From Lachnospiraceae bacterium (GTDB lineage: Bacteria > Bacillota_A > Clostridia > Lachnospirales > Lachnospiraceae): a stretch of DNA of 33,440 nucleotides. Positions 1 through 8,524 of the stretch are shown here, piece after piece. The number at the start of each line of letters is the position of its first letter. Position 1 is the stretch's first letter. The stretch spans positions 1 to 33,440 of the forward strand of contig JAGADM010000039.1 in NCBI GenBank assembly GCA_017613595.1. The letters run 5' to 3'. A program made the translations under genes and the position numbers. The notes under the pieces were generated by a model. It was given only the letters and a program-made list of their open reading frames with translations, searched no databases and was not told the DNA's origin.

Positions 1-1
1 T

Positions 2-943
2 CTTGCGATGATCCTTCTCGGCGGCGGATTCCTCCGTCCCCAGCAGATCTTCGATATGTTAAATGATAACGCAAGTCTGATCATCGTATCGTGCGGCCTG
101 ACCATCGTCATGATCGGCGGCGGTATCGATATCAGTGTCGGAGCTGTTACATCGCTTGTTGTTATGAGCTGTGCGATATATCTGAATAAAGGCGGAAACC
201 TCTTCCTTTCCATTCTGCTTGCATTGGGGATCGGTCTTGCATTTGGCCTTGTTCAGGGATTTTTGATCAGTTATCTTGAGATTCAGCCTTTCATTGTAAC
301 ACTTGCGGGAATGTTCTTTGCAAGAGGCATGACCACAATTCTCTCGGTTGATCCGCAGAAGGTTACCCACAAAGGATTTCTTGAGCTGCACAACAATAAA
401 GAGATCAAGATCCGCTGGCTCGGGCACCGGGTACCGAACGGTAATGTGATTCCGGCGGAAATGGAACTCGGCGTCATTATCGCAATCACTATAGTCATTT
501 TCGTATTTCTGCTTCTGAAGTTCGGCCGCCTCGGACGGAATTTCTATGCGATGGGCGGAAACCAGCAGAGCGCGTTGATGCTCGGTATCAACGTGAAGAG
601 AACCCGTTTTCTGAGTTACGTGATCTGCGGATTGCTAAGCGGAATATCGGGGTATGTCTTCCTGATGCATACGGCGGCGGGAAATGCGACCAACGCAGCC
701 GGCATGGAGATGAATGCGATTGCTTCCTCGATCATCGGAGGAACGCTTCTTACCGGCGGTGTCGGCAACGTCATCGGCACATTCTTCGGCGTCATGAGCC
801 TTACCACCATCAAGAAGATCGTTGTCTCAAGCGGACTGAACGATCCCTGGTGGCAGAGCATTACGACCGGCGGAATGCTGTGTTTCTTCATTCTGCTGCA
901 GAGCGTTGTTCTCGGAAGACGCTCCAAAAAGAAAAACACTTAG
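2..943 (+). CDS. yjfF: Sugar ABC transporter permease, YjfF type (5' end outside window)
   Basis: Inner-membrane permease of a carbohydrate ABC importer of the RbsC/YjfF (BPD_transp_2) family. The frame is open to the left edge, and the first in-frame ATG (position 8) falls inside what should be the first TM helix, so the true start lies upstream. Family hallmarks are the GGIDISVGAV segment, IQPFIVTLAGMFFARGMT, a YAMGGNQQSALMLGINVKR loop, and IASSIIGGTLLTGGVGNVIG near the C-terminus; these line up with E. coli YjfF as I remember it. YjfF is the last gene of the galactofuranose importer operon (ytfQ-ytfR-ytfT-yjfF), and here too a terminator-like hairpin follows. The substrate cannot be read from the sequence; galactofuranose is only suggested by similarity. 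An RbsC-like permease for another sugar is the main alternative. Confidence 0.85.
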   Translation, partial: LAMILLGGGFLRPQQIFDMLNDNASLIIVSCGLTIVMIGGGIDISVGAVTSLVVMSCAIYLNKGGNLFLSILLALGIGLAFGLVQGFLISYLEIQPFIVTLAGMFFARGMTTILSVDPQKVTHKGFLELHNNKEIKIRWLGHRVPNGNVIPAEMELGVIIAITIVIFVFLLLKFGRLGRNFYAMGGNQQSALMLGINVKRTRFLSYVICGLLSGISGYVFLMHTAAGNATNAAGMEMNAIASSIIGGTLLTGGVGNVIGTFFGVMSLTTIKKIVVSSGLNDPWWQSITTGGMLCFFILLQSVVLGRRSKKKNT

Positions 944-965
944 TTTATTTCGAATGATTTCCCCT

Positions 966-1013
966 ACAGAACAACACCCTCTCTGCCTGACGGCAAAGAG
1001 GGTGTTGTTCTGT
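966..1013. terminator. Bidirectional terminator-like hairpin between convergent genes
   Basis: A perfect 17-bp inverted repeat (arms 966-982 and 997-1013, core AACACCCTCT/AGAGGGTGTT) encloses a 14-nt apex that can itself form a TGCC/GGCA mini-stem. It lies between the stop codons of the sugar permease (+) and the transglutaminase (-). The U-tract is weak on both sides, but the right arm is itself U-rich. A shared terminator for the convergent operons is the best reading. Confidence 0.75.
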
Positions 1014-1031
1014 TCTGTCAATTCGGAACCA

Positions 1032-3245
1032 TTAATGTATCAGACGATTTCCGATCACATACAGAAGGTATTTTCTGCGGTGCTCCTTTCGGAAGACTTC
1101 GATCAGGCTGCGGTTGCCTGAAGTCAGGGATTTCGCGATACCCGCGATGTCATCGGGCGTTCCGTAAAGGAAACGTTCATAGGAATCAATCCAGGAAACC
1201 GCTTTCTTCGGAAGCGAAGCGGAAAGCCGCTTCTTGTAATCCGAAAGCGTTTCCTCGGTCTTCATCGGCATGCCGAGGTACGAAAGAACGCGGCAGTTAC
1301 GCCGGTATAAAACGGACACTTTATCCGCGTCCGACAGCCTTGCGAAACGGCTCAGCGTGATTATACGGTCGGCAAGAAGCACGAGAACGGTAAAGGCAAA
1401 CAGTATCGCGATTCCGATCAGAACCAGGAACAGGATTTCCTTGATCGGAACGGGTGTCTTCTCCTCCTCTTCCGGAACCGTAGTAGGTGTACGGGGGGTG
1501 GAAGGCGTCCCGCCGGAATCCCAGATCCGGGCGTTCCGTTCGCTGCTGGTTGCCCAGTAAGCGTCTGCGGTGAAGCCGGGCGTAACATCGAACGGGATCC
1601 AGCCGATGTTTTCAAAGTAGATTTCGCACCAGGCGTGCGCGTTATCTCCGGTCACGTCAACCGAGTCGCGGTCATTGAGCGTTACGTTAAAACCATGCAC
1701 ATAGCGGGCGGGAAGCCCTTCCGACCAGGCGAAAAGCGTCATGGCGGTTGCAAAGTGCGAACAGTATCCGCGCCGTGCGGAAAGGAAATACTCTAAGAAA
1801 GAGGATGCGTCTTTCACGCTCGAAGGGAAACGGCCCGGAGAAACGGTATAGTCGAAGCCGTTCAGCGCCTGTCCGATGCGGAGCATGCGCTCAAAAGGCG
1901 TTTCCGCGCCTTCGGTGACCTCCTCCACGAAGGCTTTCACGGATTCCGGAAGCGTGACCGGCTTAATGTATTCTTTCCGGACATTCTCGCGGTATTGGAG
2001 GAAGTTCTCGTAACTCTTCGCGTAGGCGGAGACATCGGCGCGTGAGGTGAGCTGCTTCCAGTCCTCCTCAGTAATGGCCGGCGCGTTTTTGATCAGGTCG
2101 GAAAATGAGGAATGCAGCAGGTTTACGCGGTATCCGTTGACCACGTACTGGTTATTGAGACCTTTCTTCTTCGCGTAAACAAGGTTGCGTCCCTGCTCGG
2201 ATACCGCCAGTGCCGCAAGCGTTGTTCCGCGGATAACGGCCTTATCCGGAACGAAGAGATGGCGCGAGGTGAATTTGCGGTATGTCACGCGGATTTCCAG
2301 TGCCTGCATGTAATCCGAGGCATTCGGGGTTTTCTCAAGAGCGCAGCGGGTTTCGAGCGAATCGAATTCAAGCTCGCGCTTACTGTCGGTAATCGTGGCG
2401 GTCCATTCCATGTCGCGGAACGTATCGCAGGCCTCACCCGCAAGACGGAAGGACGGCGGTTTGCCCATGACCGGCTCCACGCGAAGCAGAACCGACGAAT
2501 TGTCCTTCATGCGTCCGCCGATAATGCGCGCGCTTTCCGAAAAGCCCGGAGAGAAGGAATCGAAGTCATCTCCTTTGCCGCTTCCCCACTGGGAAATCGA
2601 GATGCCGATATCCGTAATCTTATTCCAGAGATTGCGGATGATATTCCAGTTATAGGGATCCTTTCCGACCGGAAACAGCAGGCAGAACAGGAGCCACAGG
2701 AACACAAAGGGGGCGACAAAGGTAAGGTGCAATGCGTGATCGGTTCTGCCGCTCCGGCGCCACATCACCTGCGTCTCATCGGCGAAAAGGAGGATGAGAA
2801 CGGACAGAAAAAGCATCACACAGAGCTTCGTGACATAGAAATCAAGAACCAGGAACGAAACGAGTGCGGCAATCACGCCGAGAATTGCGAGATACCGGAA
2901 CACCCGGAGCTTCTTACAGAGAAAACCGCCGAGGAAGCATCCTGCCGAGATGGCGGGAATGAGCCATATGTAACCATGGGAAGAGTAGTAATGCTTATCG
3001 TCGGTAATCAATCCGTACGCGGCCGCGAGACCGAGCAGGACGGCGGCCGTTCCCGCAACGAGGAACTTATCCTTTCCCCTCAGATAGAGGAGAAGGGCGC
3101 ACACCCCGCAGGAAGCGGCGGCATAGCAGCACGGGAAGAAGCCCGCCTTATCGAGGCCGAGGTCTTCATAACAAAGAAGAAGCACGGCAATCGAAAGCGG
3201 TATCGCGAGGACGCATTCATAGAGGTACCGACCGTATTTTCCCAT
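1032..3245 (-). CDS. Membrane-bound transglutaminase-like protein
   Basis: A 737-residue integral membrane protein of the TgpA-like transglutaminase class. The N-terminal ~200 residues hold several TM helices. A large extracytoplasmic part follows, with a transglutaminase core at about 480-560: nucleophile Cys in GYCSHFATAM (~495), His in NAHAWCEIY (~537) and Asp in PFDVTPGF (~553), so the triad is intact. A proline/threonine-rich linker, a further TM helix (IKEILFLVLIGIAILFAFTV) and a short cytoplasmic DUF4129-like tail end the protein. A GTG (3248) and an ATG (3245) are adjacent; I chose the ATG because GGAGG sits 8 nt upstream of it and it overlaps the upstream gene's TGA by one base. It is last in the MoxR-DUF58-transglutaminase operon, a common arrangement thought to act on the envelope. 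The substrate is unknown. Confidence 0.9.
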   Translation of the reverse strand: MGKYGRYLYECVLAIPLSIAVLLLCYEDLGLDKAGFFPCCYAAASCGVCALLLYLRGKDKFLVAGTAAVLLGLAAAYGLITDDKHYYSSHGYIWLIPAISAGCFLGGFLCKKLRVFRYLAILGVIAALVSFLVLDFYVTKLCVMLFLSVLILLFADETQVMWRRSGRTDHALHLTFVAPFVFLWLLFCLLFPVGKDPYNWNIIRNLWNKITDIGISISQWGSGKGDDFDSFSPGFSESARIIGGRMKDNSSVLLRVEPVMGKPPSFRLAGEACDTFRDMEWTATITDSKRELEFDSLETRCALEKTPNASDYMQALEIRVTYRKFTSRHLFVPDKAVIRGTTLAALAVSEQGRNLVYAKKKGLNNQYVVNGYRVNLLHSSFSDLIKNAPAITEEDWKQLTSRADVSAYAKSYENFLQYRENVRKEYIKPVTLPESVKAFVEEVTEGAETPFERMLRIGQALNGFDYTVSPGRFPSSVKDASSFLEYFLSARRGYCSHFATAMTLFAWSEGLPARYVHGFNVTLNDRDSVDVTGDNAHAWCEIYFENIGWIPFDVTPGFTADAYWATSSERNARIWDSGGTPSTPRTPTTVPEEEEKTPVPIKEILFLVLIGIAILFAFTVLVLLADRIITLSRFARLSDADKVSVLYRRNCRVLSYLGMPMKTEETLSDYKKRLSASLPKKAVSWIDSYERFLYGTPDDIAGIAKSLTSGNRSLIEVFRKEHRRKYLLYVIGNRLIH

Positions 3246-4408
3246 CACAGCACCTCCTCAAGCTTTACGTCCGGCGAAACCGTGATGATTTCCGTACGGG
3301 GCAGCATGAGCCCGCCCGGAAGATCCGCGGAGCTGTCGGAAACGAGATATACAACGACCGAAACACCGTTGGCGTTCAGAAGACGCACGAAATCCTCCGC
3401 CGCGGCGGTCCACCGTGCGAGGATCAGGAAGGCGGCACGGCCGGAAAGAACGGCTTCGGCGCCGCAGAGAGAATCAAAAAGAAGGTTGTCCTTTTCCGTC
3501 GGGAAGAACGAAATCCCGCAAAGGAGCTCATAATAGGAGGCAAATGAGACGTTGTCATTGACTGCGGTGTCAACCGGAACACCGGCGCGGTGATAAGCAC
3601 GGACCGGGATGCCCTGCAGCACGAAATAGCGGGACAGGGCGAGCGCGATCTCGAGCATGCGGTTCTCCGTCGGGAGGTAATCCGCCTGTTTGGAACTATA
3701 ACGGCAGGTGCTCAGAATAATACTGATATTCTGCTGCTCCTCACCGGTTTCGAGACGCGTCATCAGCTGATTGGTGCGTGCGGTTGCTTTCCAGTGGATG
3801 CGGCGTCGGTCGTCACCGGGAATATAGTCCCGTACGGTCAGGTCCGGAACGGAGCGGCCGGCGGGATATTCGCGGGACAGAACGCGCGAAAGGTTAATAC
3901 TGCGAAGCTCCGAAAGGGTAACCGTCTGCGGATTGATGGTCACCTCGAGAGGCTCGGGGTTCTTATAGGTCATGCGGAATAACCGCAGAAAGTCCGTAAT
4001 CTCAACGGATCGGATGCCGACCATATAGGTGCCTCGGTATTTGCAGATCAGCGTCGTGTCGCGCGTGATCTCATCCTCGGGGAGAAGCTCGCATTCCTCG
4101 CCGTCATTCAGGTCGAGAACGGACGAGAAATCGCTGTAAAAGTGTACGCGTACGGAGGCAAATGCGAACCAGTCCTCATTCTGCAGCGTAAAATAAAACG
4201 GAATCGCGTGATTGCTGACGAAGGTCTTGCCTTCGAGGCGCTGATAGATCGAAAAGCGCAGCCGCACTGCGAAAAGATACCCGTAGGACAGCACGGGAAT
4301 CATGGTCATCATGATAAAAAAGCCGTACGTAACAGGCCCTCCGTAGAAGGAGATTCCGACTACGGAGAGAATCCATAAAAGGCTTAAGATGATACGGTTA
4401 CGTTTCAA
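3245..4408 (-). CDS. DUF58 domain-containing protein
   Basis: A 387-residue protein with two N-terminal TM helices (about 7-22 and 25-47), a beta-rich region, and the diagnostic DUF58 motif RDYIPGDDRRRIHWKATAR at about 193-211. The C-terminal part has a vWA-like alternation of strands and helices. DUF58 proteins are usually encoded beside MoxR ATPases, which are thought to act as chaperones on vWA-type partners. That is exactly the context here: MoxR 45 bp upstream and transglutaminase downstream with overlapping start and stop. The start codon is TTG (4406-4408), preceded by an AGG-containing site (CAGGTAG); no better ATG lies upstream in frame. The molecular function of the family is not established. 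Confidence 0.88.
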   Translation of the reverse strand: MKRNRIILSLLWILSVVGISFYGGPVTYGFFIMMTMIPVLSYGYLFAVRLRFSIYQRLEGKTFVSNHAIPFYFTLQNEDWFAFASVRVHFYSDFSSVLDLNDGEECELLPEDEITRDTTLICKYRGTYMVGIRSVEITDFLRLFRMTYKNPEPLEVTINPQTVTLSELRSINLSRVLSREYPAGRSVPDLTVRDYIPGDDRRRIHWKATARTNQLMTRLETGEEQQNISIILSTCRYSSKQADYLPTENRMLEIALALSRYFVLQGIPVRAYHRAGVPVDTAVNDNVSFASYYELLCGISFFPTEKDNLLFDSLCGAEAVLSGRAAFLILARWTAAAEDFVRLLNANGVSVVVYLVSDSSADLPGGLMLPRTEIITVSPDVKLEEVL

Positions 4409-4453
4409 ATACGGCTACCTGCTTTCAAATGTCGGTATTAATGGTTTCAGGCA

Positions 4454-5374
4454 TCATTCCTTCGGAATCTTGGCCTGTCGGATCAGCGTTGCGAGGATGC
4501 TGTCCGTACTCTCTCCGCCGATACGTGCTTCGGCGGTCAGCAGGATACGGTGATGCAGCACCGGAACGGCAACGTCGCGGATGTCATCGGGTTTCAGGAA
4601 ATCCCTGCCGGAAAGGAATGCGTGTGCCTGGGAAGCGCGCAGAAGGGCAAGCAGCGCACGCGGGCTTGCGCCGAGCATCAGCTTGGAATCCTTTCTTGTG
4701 AGGTCAATGATCTCCTGCAGATATCCGAGCACGCCTTCGCTGACGTGAACCTCGGTCACCTGCTTCCGCATTTTGATAATATCCTCGGCGGTGCAGACGC
4801 TTTCGATGTCCTCCGCTTCGGATCCGCTCAGGAAATTGCGGGCCATCAGGAGCTCCTGCTCCTTTGCGGGATACCCGACCGAGATGCGCATCATAAAACG
4901 GTCAAGCTGCGCCTCCGGGAGCGGATATGTTCCGACAAATTCGATCGGGTTCTGCGTCGCGATCACGAGGAACGGTTCGGGCAGAACATAGCGTGTTCCG
5001 TCAACCGTGACCTGACCTTCCGCCATGGCCTCGAGAAGGCTGGACTGCGTCTTCGGCGAAGTCCGGTTGATCTCGTCGGCGAGCAGGATCTGGTGCATGA
5101 TGACGCCTTCGTGGAAATCGAATTTGGATGTTTTCATATTGTAAACGGTCACACCGACCACGTCGGACGGCAGCGTATCCGGGGTGAACTGGATCCGTCC
5201 GAAACTGCACTTGATGCTCTTTGCAAGAGTGCGGGCCAGTGTTGTCTTGCCGACGCCGGGAACATCCTCCAAAAGGACGTGACCGCCGCCCAGGAGACAG
5301 CAGAGGACAAGGTCGACAACCTCTTCCTTGCCGACAAAGACCTGATTGATTTGATTTTTCAGCTTCTGAATCAT
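4454..5374 (-). CDS. MoxR-family AAA+ ATPase
   Basis: A 306-residue cytoplasmic AAA+ ATPase. Walker A is PGVGKTT (~39-45), Walker B is ILLADEIN (~96-103), sensor-1 is IATQNPIE (~139-145), followed by the family-typical GTYPLPEAQLDRF with its conserved Arg. A lid domain with GASPRALLALLRASQAHA follows. The frame is open 41 codons further upstream, but ATG 5372-5374 has GGAGG 5 nt before it and matches the usual MoxR N-terminus, so I chose it. It is the first gene of the operon with DUF58 and transglutaminase, and an extended -10 promoter lies just upstream. MoxR proteins are thought to remodel or activate vWA-containing partners, here probably the DUF58 protein. Confidence 0.93.
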   Translation of the reverse strand: MIQKLKNQINQVFVGKEEVVDLVLCCLLGGGHVLLEDVPGVGKTTLARTLAKSIKCSFGRIQFTPDTLPSDVVGVTVYNMKTSKFDFHEGVIMHQILLADEINRTSPKTQSSLLEAMAEGQVTVDGTRYVLPEPFLVIATQNPIEFVGTYPLPEAQLDRFMMRISVGYPAKEQELLMARNFLSGSEAEDIESVCTAEDIIKMRKQVTEVHVSEGVLGYLQEIIDLTRKDSKLMLGASPRALLALLRASQAHAFLSGRDFLKPDDIRDVAVPVLHHRILLTAEARIGGESTDSILATLIRQAKIPKE

Positions 5375-5405
5375 AGCATCCTCCGTATGTGTTGCATGAT
5401 ACCTC

Positions 5406-5414
5406 ATTATAGCA
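5406..5414 (-). promoter_or_regulatory. Extended -10 promoter for the MoxR operon
   Basis: Read on the minus strand this is TGCTATAATG: a consensus TATAAT (5406-5411) with an upstream TGn extension. I see no good -35 hexamer at 17 bp, which is tolerable for an extended -10. The predicted transcript starts about 25 nt before the MoxR ATG. Confidence 0.6.
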
Positions 5415-5490
5415 TATCGGAGGATGAGGAGACAGGGGGAATTGTCAGATTTTTCACATAATTTCGGATTGCCGGGTCTTTCAGACATGG

Positions 5491-5569
5491 TGCACAAAAA
5501 CGGGAAACTGTTTTGTGCATCTTTTTTTGGTGACTCGCATACCTTTGTGCAAATGTTCTAGTGCAAAAT
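5491..5569. promoter_or_regulatory. Cluster of TTTTGTGCA half-sites in the divergent control region
   Basis: Four related half-sites lie in the gene-free stretch 5375-5693: TGCACAAAA (5491-5499), TTTTGTGCA (5511-5519), CTTTGTGCA (5543-5551) and a shortened TGCAAAA (5562-5568). The first two form an inverted repeat and the last two face the opposite way. Their centres are about 20, 32 and 18-19 bp apart, close to whole helical turns. This could be the operator of an unknown regulator of the Tad operon. The first pair followed by a run of seven T (5522-5528) also resembles a terminator on the + strand, so its role is ambiguous. Apart from this cluster and the two promoters I see nothing else in the gap. 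Confidence 0.45.
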
Positions 5570-5631
5570 GACGGAGAAATCGGCGAAAGGCTTCGAGCGT
5601 GTAGAAAATGCGGTTCGGAGCGTTTTTTTCG

Positions 5632-5661
5632 TTGACTTTCCGCAGAGGGGTAGGCTATCAT
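5632..5661 (+). promoter_or_regulatory. Sigma-A-type promoter of the Tad operon
   Basis: TTGACT (5632-5637), an 18-bp spacer and TATCAT (5656-5661). It lies about 30 bp before the TadZ start, which would give a leader of roughly 25 nt. No other convincing promoter was seen between here and the end of the pilus genes. Confidence 0.6.
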
Positions 5662-5693
5662 GGCGCCACCAAAGGGAAGGGGCGTGAAAAGCG

Positions 5694-6581
5694 ATGAAAA
5701 AACTGGTGTTGATTTGTCAGAATATTTCGTACATGAAGCAGCTGATGGATGTATTTCCGAAGTATTTTTCAAGAGAATGGACGGTTGCGGGTTTTGAAAA
5801 TGAGGAGGATATCCGAACGATGAGGGGAACCGTGACGGCGGTGCTGGCGCAGGTTCCGGAAGAGGAGCGGTCCTCATTTGCCGGCCGATGGGAAGGAAGT
5901 ACGGTTCTGTGGCTTACGGACCGAAAGGAGTGTAAAGCCGGGGAAGTGTTTATGTACAGTACGATCTCCGCGATAGCCGAGCGCGTGCAGCAGGCCTGCG
6001 ACGGACCGGACGGCCCTTCCGTGTGGGAGAGCGGCGAACAGACACTCAAGGTTCACGGTTTTGCCGCGGCGGAGGGCGGATGCGGATGCACTACGGAAGC
6101 ATACCGGAAGGCAGTTCTGATGGCAGCAGCCGGGAAGACGGCTTTTCTCAGTATGAACCGTACGCCCGGGATTGCGGAACTGCCGGAGCAGGACGGAGGT
6201 GTCAGTGAACTCGTATATCTGCTTCAGGAGTATGGGAAGTCTTGGACAGATCATATGAAATACTGTTCGAAGCCGATCGGTGCGCTGACGGTTTTCTCCG
6301 GCATACGACGGATGGACGATGCTTCGCAGTTTGGCGAGGACGAGACAAAGGCTTTTCTTACGGGACTCCGGGAGAAGGAATATCGGAATCTGATCATTGA
6401 TTTCGGCACCGGAGGCACGGAGGAACTGCTTACGAGGTGTGATGTAATCTGGTCCTGCGGGGGGAGGAATAAAGAGAAGTTAAGAGCACTGGAGCGTCAG
6501 GCGGAATACGGCGGTTTCCGTGACCGCCTGCGCCCGGTGGGGGATTGTACGGAGGAGAAGTCGGATGGCGCAAACGCGTGA
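5694..6581 (+). CDS. tadZ: TadZ/CpaE-like ParA-family protein, degenerate Walker A
   Basis: A 295-residue cytoplasmic protein and first gene of the Tad operon, where TadZ/CpaE commonly sits. The N-terminal ~110 residues resemble the receiver-like domain of TadZ (starts MKKLVLICQN). A ParA/MinD-like half follows: the P-loop position reads AEGGCGCTTEAY (~126-137) in place of KGGVGKTT, and a Walker B-like strand LIIDFGTG sits at ~233-240. Both the signature and the catalytic lysine of the deviant Walker A are missing, so strong ATPase activity is unlikely. TadZ proteins with altered P-loops are known and serve to place the pilus machine at a cell site. An AAGGGG stretch lies 11 nt before the ATG. 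The 3' end overlaps TadA by 17 bp. The assignment rests on context plus fold-like motifs. Confidence 0.72.
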   Translation: MKKLVLICQNISYMKQLMDVFPKYFSREWTVAGFENEEDIRTMRGTVTAVLAQVPEEERSSFAGRWEGSTVLWLTDRKECKAGEVFMYSTISAIAERVQQACDGPDGPSVWESGEQTLKVHGFAAAEGGCGCTTEAYRKAVLMAAAGKTAFLSMNRTPGIAELPEQDGGVSELVYLLQEYGKSWTDHMKYCSKPIGALTVFSGIRRMDDASQFGEDETKAFLTGLREKEYRNLIIDFGTGGTEELLTRCDVIWSCGGRNKEKLRALERQAEYGGFRDRLRPVGDCTEEKSDGANA

Positions 6582-7809
6582 AGAACGCAGAAACCGGTTC
6601 CGGATGATTGTGCTTCAGCAGGTGGACGGTTCCGTCGAACTGAGTGACGGAGATATGAAGTTGCTGATTGAGCGGGTGATTCGTGATTCCGCGGAAGAAG
6701 GAGTTCGTCTCAGTGTAAAGGAACGCCGCGAAACGAAGAAGGATGTTTTTGATTCGCTTCGGGGACTGGATGTCCTGCAGGACTTCATGGAGGACCCGGA
6801 AATCACCGAAATCATGGTGAACGGGCCGGACGGCATCTTCTTCGAGAAAGAGGGCTGCCTTTATCAGAGCGACCGGCGTTTTTATGACCGGAAACGGCTG
6901 GAGGATGTCATTCAGAAGATCGCAGCCGGCGTGAACCGGGTCGTGAATGAGGCTAATCCCATCGTGGATGCAAGGCTCGAAGATGGGTCCAGAGTAAATG
7001 CCGTTCTCCCGCCGGTTTCACTATCCGGTCCGGCACTGACAATCCGGAAGTTTCCGAAGAACCGGATTACGATGGACCGCCTGATCGCGATGGAATCCAT
7101 TACGGTTGAGGCGGCAGAATACCTGAAAGTACTTGTACGGGCCGGCTATAACATTTTCGTAAGCGGCGGTACCGGCGTCGGTAAAACAACTTTCCTGAAT
7201 GTGCTGTCCGACTACATACCGCCGGCGGAACGTATCATCACGATAGAGGATTCAGCGGAACTGCAGATTTCCAATATTCCGAATCTGGTCCGTATGGAGA
7301 TGCGAAATGCCAATATGGAAGGAAATCATGCGGTCACGATCCGTGACCTGATCAAGACTTCTTTAAGAATGAGACCCAGCAGAATCATCGTCGGTGAGGT
7401 CCGCGACGCGGCCTCCATTGATATGCTGCAGTCGCTTAACACGGGACACAACGGAATGAGCACCGGACACGCTAATTCACCTGCGGACATGCTCTCAAGA
7501 ATTGAGACTATGGTACTGTTGGGGGAAGAAATACCGCTATTGGCAATCCGGAAACAGATTGCCTCGGCGATTGACATAATCATTCAGCTTTCCCGCCTTC
7601 GCGATAAAACGCGGCGTGTGACGGAGATCGTGGAAGTAACTGCGTGCGTGAACGGGGAGATCGAGCTGAATCCGTTGTTCCGTTTCCGCGAGGAAGGGGA
7701 AGATGAGAACGGCAGGATCATCGGTAAACTCATGTACCTCGGAAGAAAACTTCAGAAGCGCGGCAAGCTGCTTGCCGCCGGGGAGGGAGAATGTTTACCG
7801 ATTATCTGA
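6565..7809 (+). CDS. tadA: Tad secretion ATPase TadA (CpaF family)
   Basis: A 414-residue hexameric type II/IV secretion-superfamily ATPase that powers assembly of the Flp pilus. The N-terminal domain contains DPEITEIMVNGPDGIFFE (~77-94). Walker A is GGTGVGKT (~201-208), the Asp box is ITIEDSAEL (~225-233), Walker B is IIVGEVRD (~274-281), and the His box is HNGMSTGHANS (~295-305). All catalytic elements are present. I chose ATG 6565 over an upstream in-frame start because GGAGGAG lies 7 nt before it and the protein then begins MAQTREERRN. The gene overlaps tadZ at its start and tadB at its end, which implies translational coupling. Confidence 0.95.
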   Translation: MAQTREERRNRFRMIVLQQVDGSVELSDGDMKLLIERVIRDSAEEGVRLSVKERRETKKDVFDSLRGLDVLQDFMEDPEITEIMVNGPDGIFFEKEGCLYQSDRRFYDRKRLEDVIQKIAAGVNRVVNEANPIVDARLEDGSRVNAVLPPVSLSGPALTIRKFPKNRITMDRLIAMESITVEAAEYLKVLVRAGYNIFVSGGTGVGKTTFLNVLSDYIPPAERIITIEDSAELQISNIPNLVRMEMRNANMEGNHAVTIRDLIKTSLRMRPSRIIVGEVRDAASIDMLQSLNTGHNGMSTGHANSPADMLSRIETMVLLGEEIPLLAIRKQIASAIDIIIQLSRLRDKTRRVTEIVEVTACVNGEIELNPLFRFREEGEDENGRIIGKLMYLGRKLQKRGKLLAAGEGECLPII

Positions 7810-8504
7810 AAGTGATACTGAAAAACTTACTTTTCATTGCTGCTTCCGGTTTTCTGTTCTTTCGGACGCCTTGGTGCATTCTTTGGCTGGGTCCCTATTT
7901 TCTGTACCGCCTTCACCAAGACCGGAAAGCGGTGGAGGTCCGCAGACGGCAGCTGCTTGCCTCACAGTTCCGGGACGGATTGCAGTGTATGCTTTCGTCA
8001 CTGGAAGCGGGGTACAGCATCGAAAACAGTGTGAACAACGCAGTTGCGGACCTTCGGGTGATGTTTGATGAGAATGCCCCGATTGCGGCGGCATTCCGGC
8101 GAATGAGCCACAGGCTCAAAAACGGCGAAGACGCGGAGACGGTAATCCGCGAATTCGGAGAACAAAGCGGGGTGGAAGACATACGGAGTTTCTCCGTTGT
8201 CTTCGCCATCGCGAACCGTTCGGGCGGCGATCTGGTGTATGTTATCCGGTCGGTCAATGATACGCTTTACCGGAAGCAGGAAGTGGTCCGAGAGATACAG
8301 ACCGTACTTCTGGCGAAGCAGCTTGAAGTAACGATCATGAAATGGATGCCTTTCGCCATTCTCACTTATTTCGGACTGTTCGCGCCGTCTTTTCTGGAAC
8401 CGTTATATGAGGGAATAATCGGCAGATTGATCATGCTGATTGTTTATATTTGCTATCTCTTCTGTTGCCGATACGCGGAGAAGATAGCGGAAATATCATT
8501 TTAG
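7791..8504 (+). CDS. tadB: Tad platform protein TadB (T2SSF domain)
   Basis: A 237-residue inner-membrane protein. A hydrophobic N-terminus (~11-40) is followed by a cytoplasmic T2SSF (GspF) domain at about 55-180, recognisable from FRDGLQCMLSSLEAGYSIENS and FAIANRSGGDLVYVIRSV, and then two C-terminal TM helices. TadB and TadC form the platform that couples TadA to pilin polymerisation. The protein is somewhat shorter than many TadB proteins but has no visible break. The start overlaps the tadA 3' end by 19 bp and is preceded by GGGAGGGAG. The alternative label TadC is less likely because TadB normally comes directly after TadA and the larger T2SSF protein follows. Confidence 0.9.
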   Translation: MFTDYLKVILKNLLFIAASGFLFFRTPWCILWLGPYFLYRLHQDRKAVEVRRRQLLASQFRDGLQCMLSSLEAGYSIENSVNNAVADLRVMFDENAPIAAAFRRMSHRLKNGEDAETVIREFGEQSGVEDIRSFSVVFAIANRSGGDLVYVIRSVNDTLYRKQEVVREIQTVLLAKQLEVTIMKWMPFAILTYFGLFAPSFLEPLYEGIIGRLIMLIVYICYLFCCRYAEKIAEISF

Positions 8505-8524
8505 GGAGGAGGGAGTGCTGATTT

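Noticed and set aside
2112..3533. 473-codon open frame on the + strand opposite the transglutaminase
   Set aside because: Lies antisense to a clear domain-bearing gene; the translation is low-complexity Glu/Arg/His-rich with no domain, a typical shadow in this GC range.
4550..5461. 303-codon + strand frame opposite the MoxR gene
   Set aside because: Antisense shadow of a well-supported AAA+ ATPase; no ribosome site or recognisable motif.
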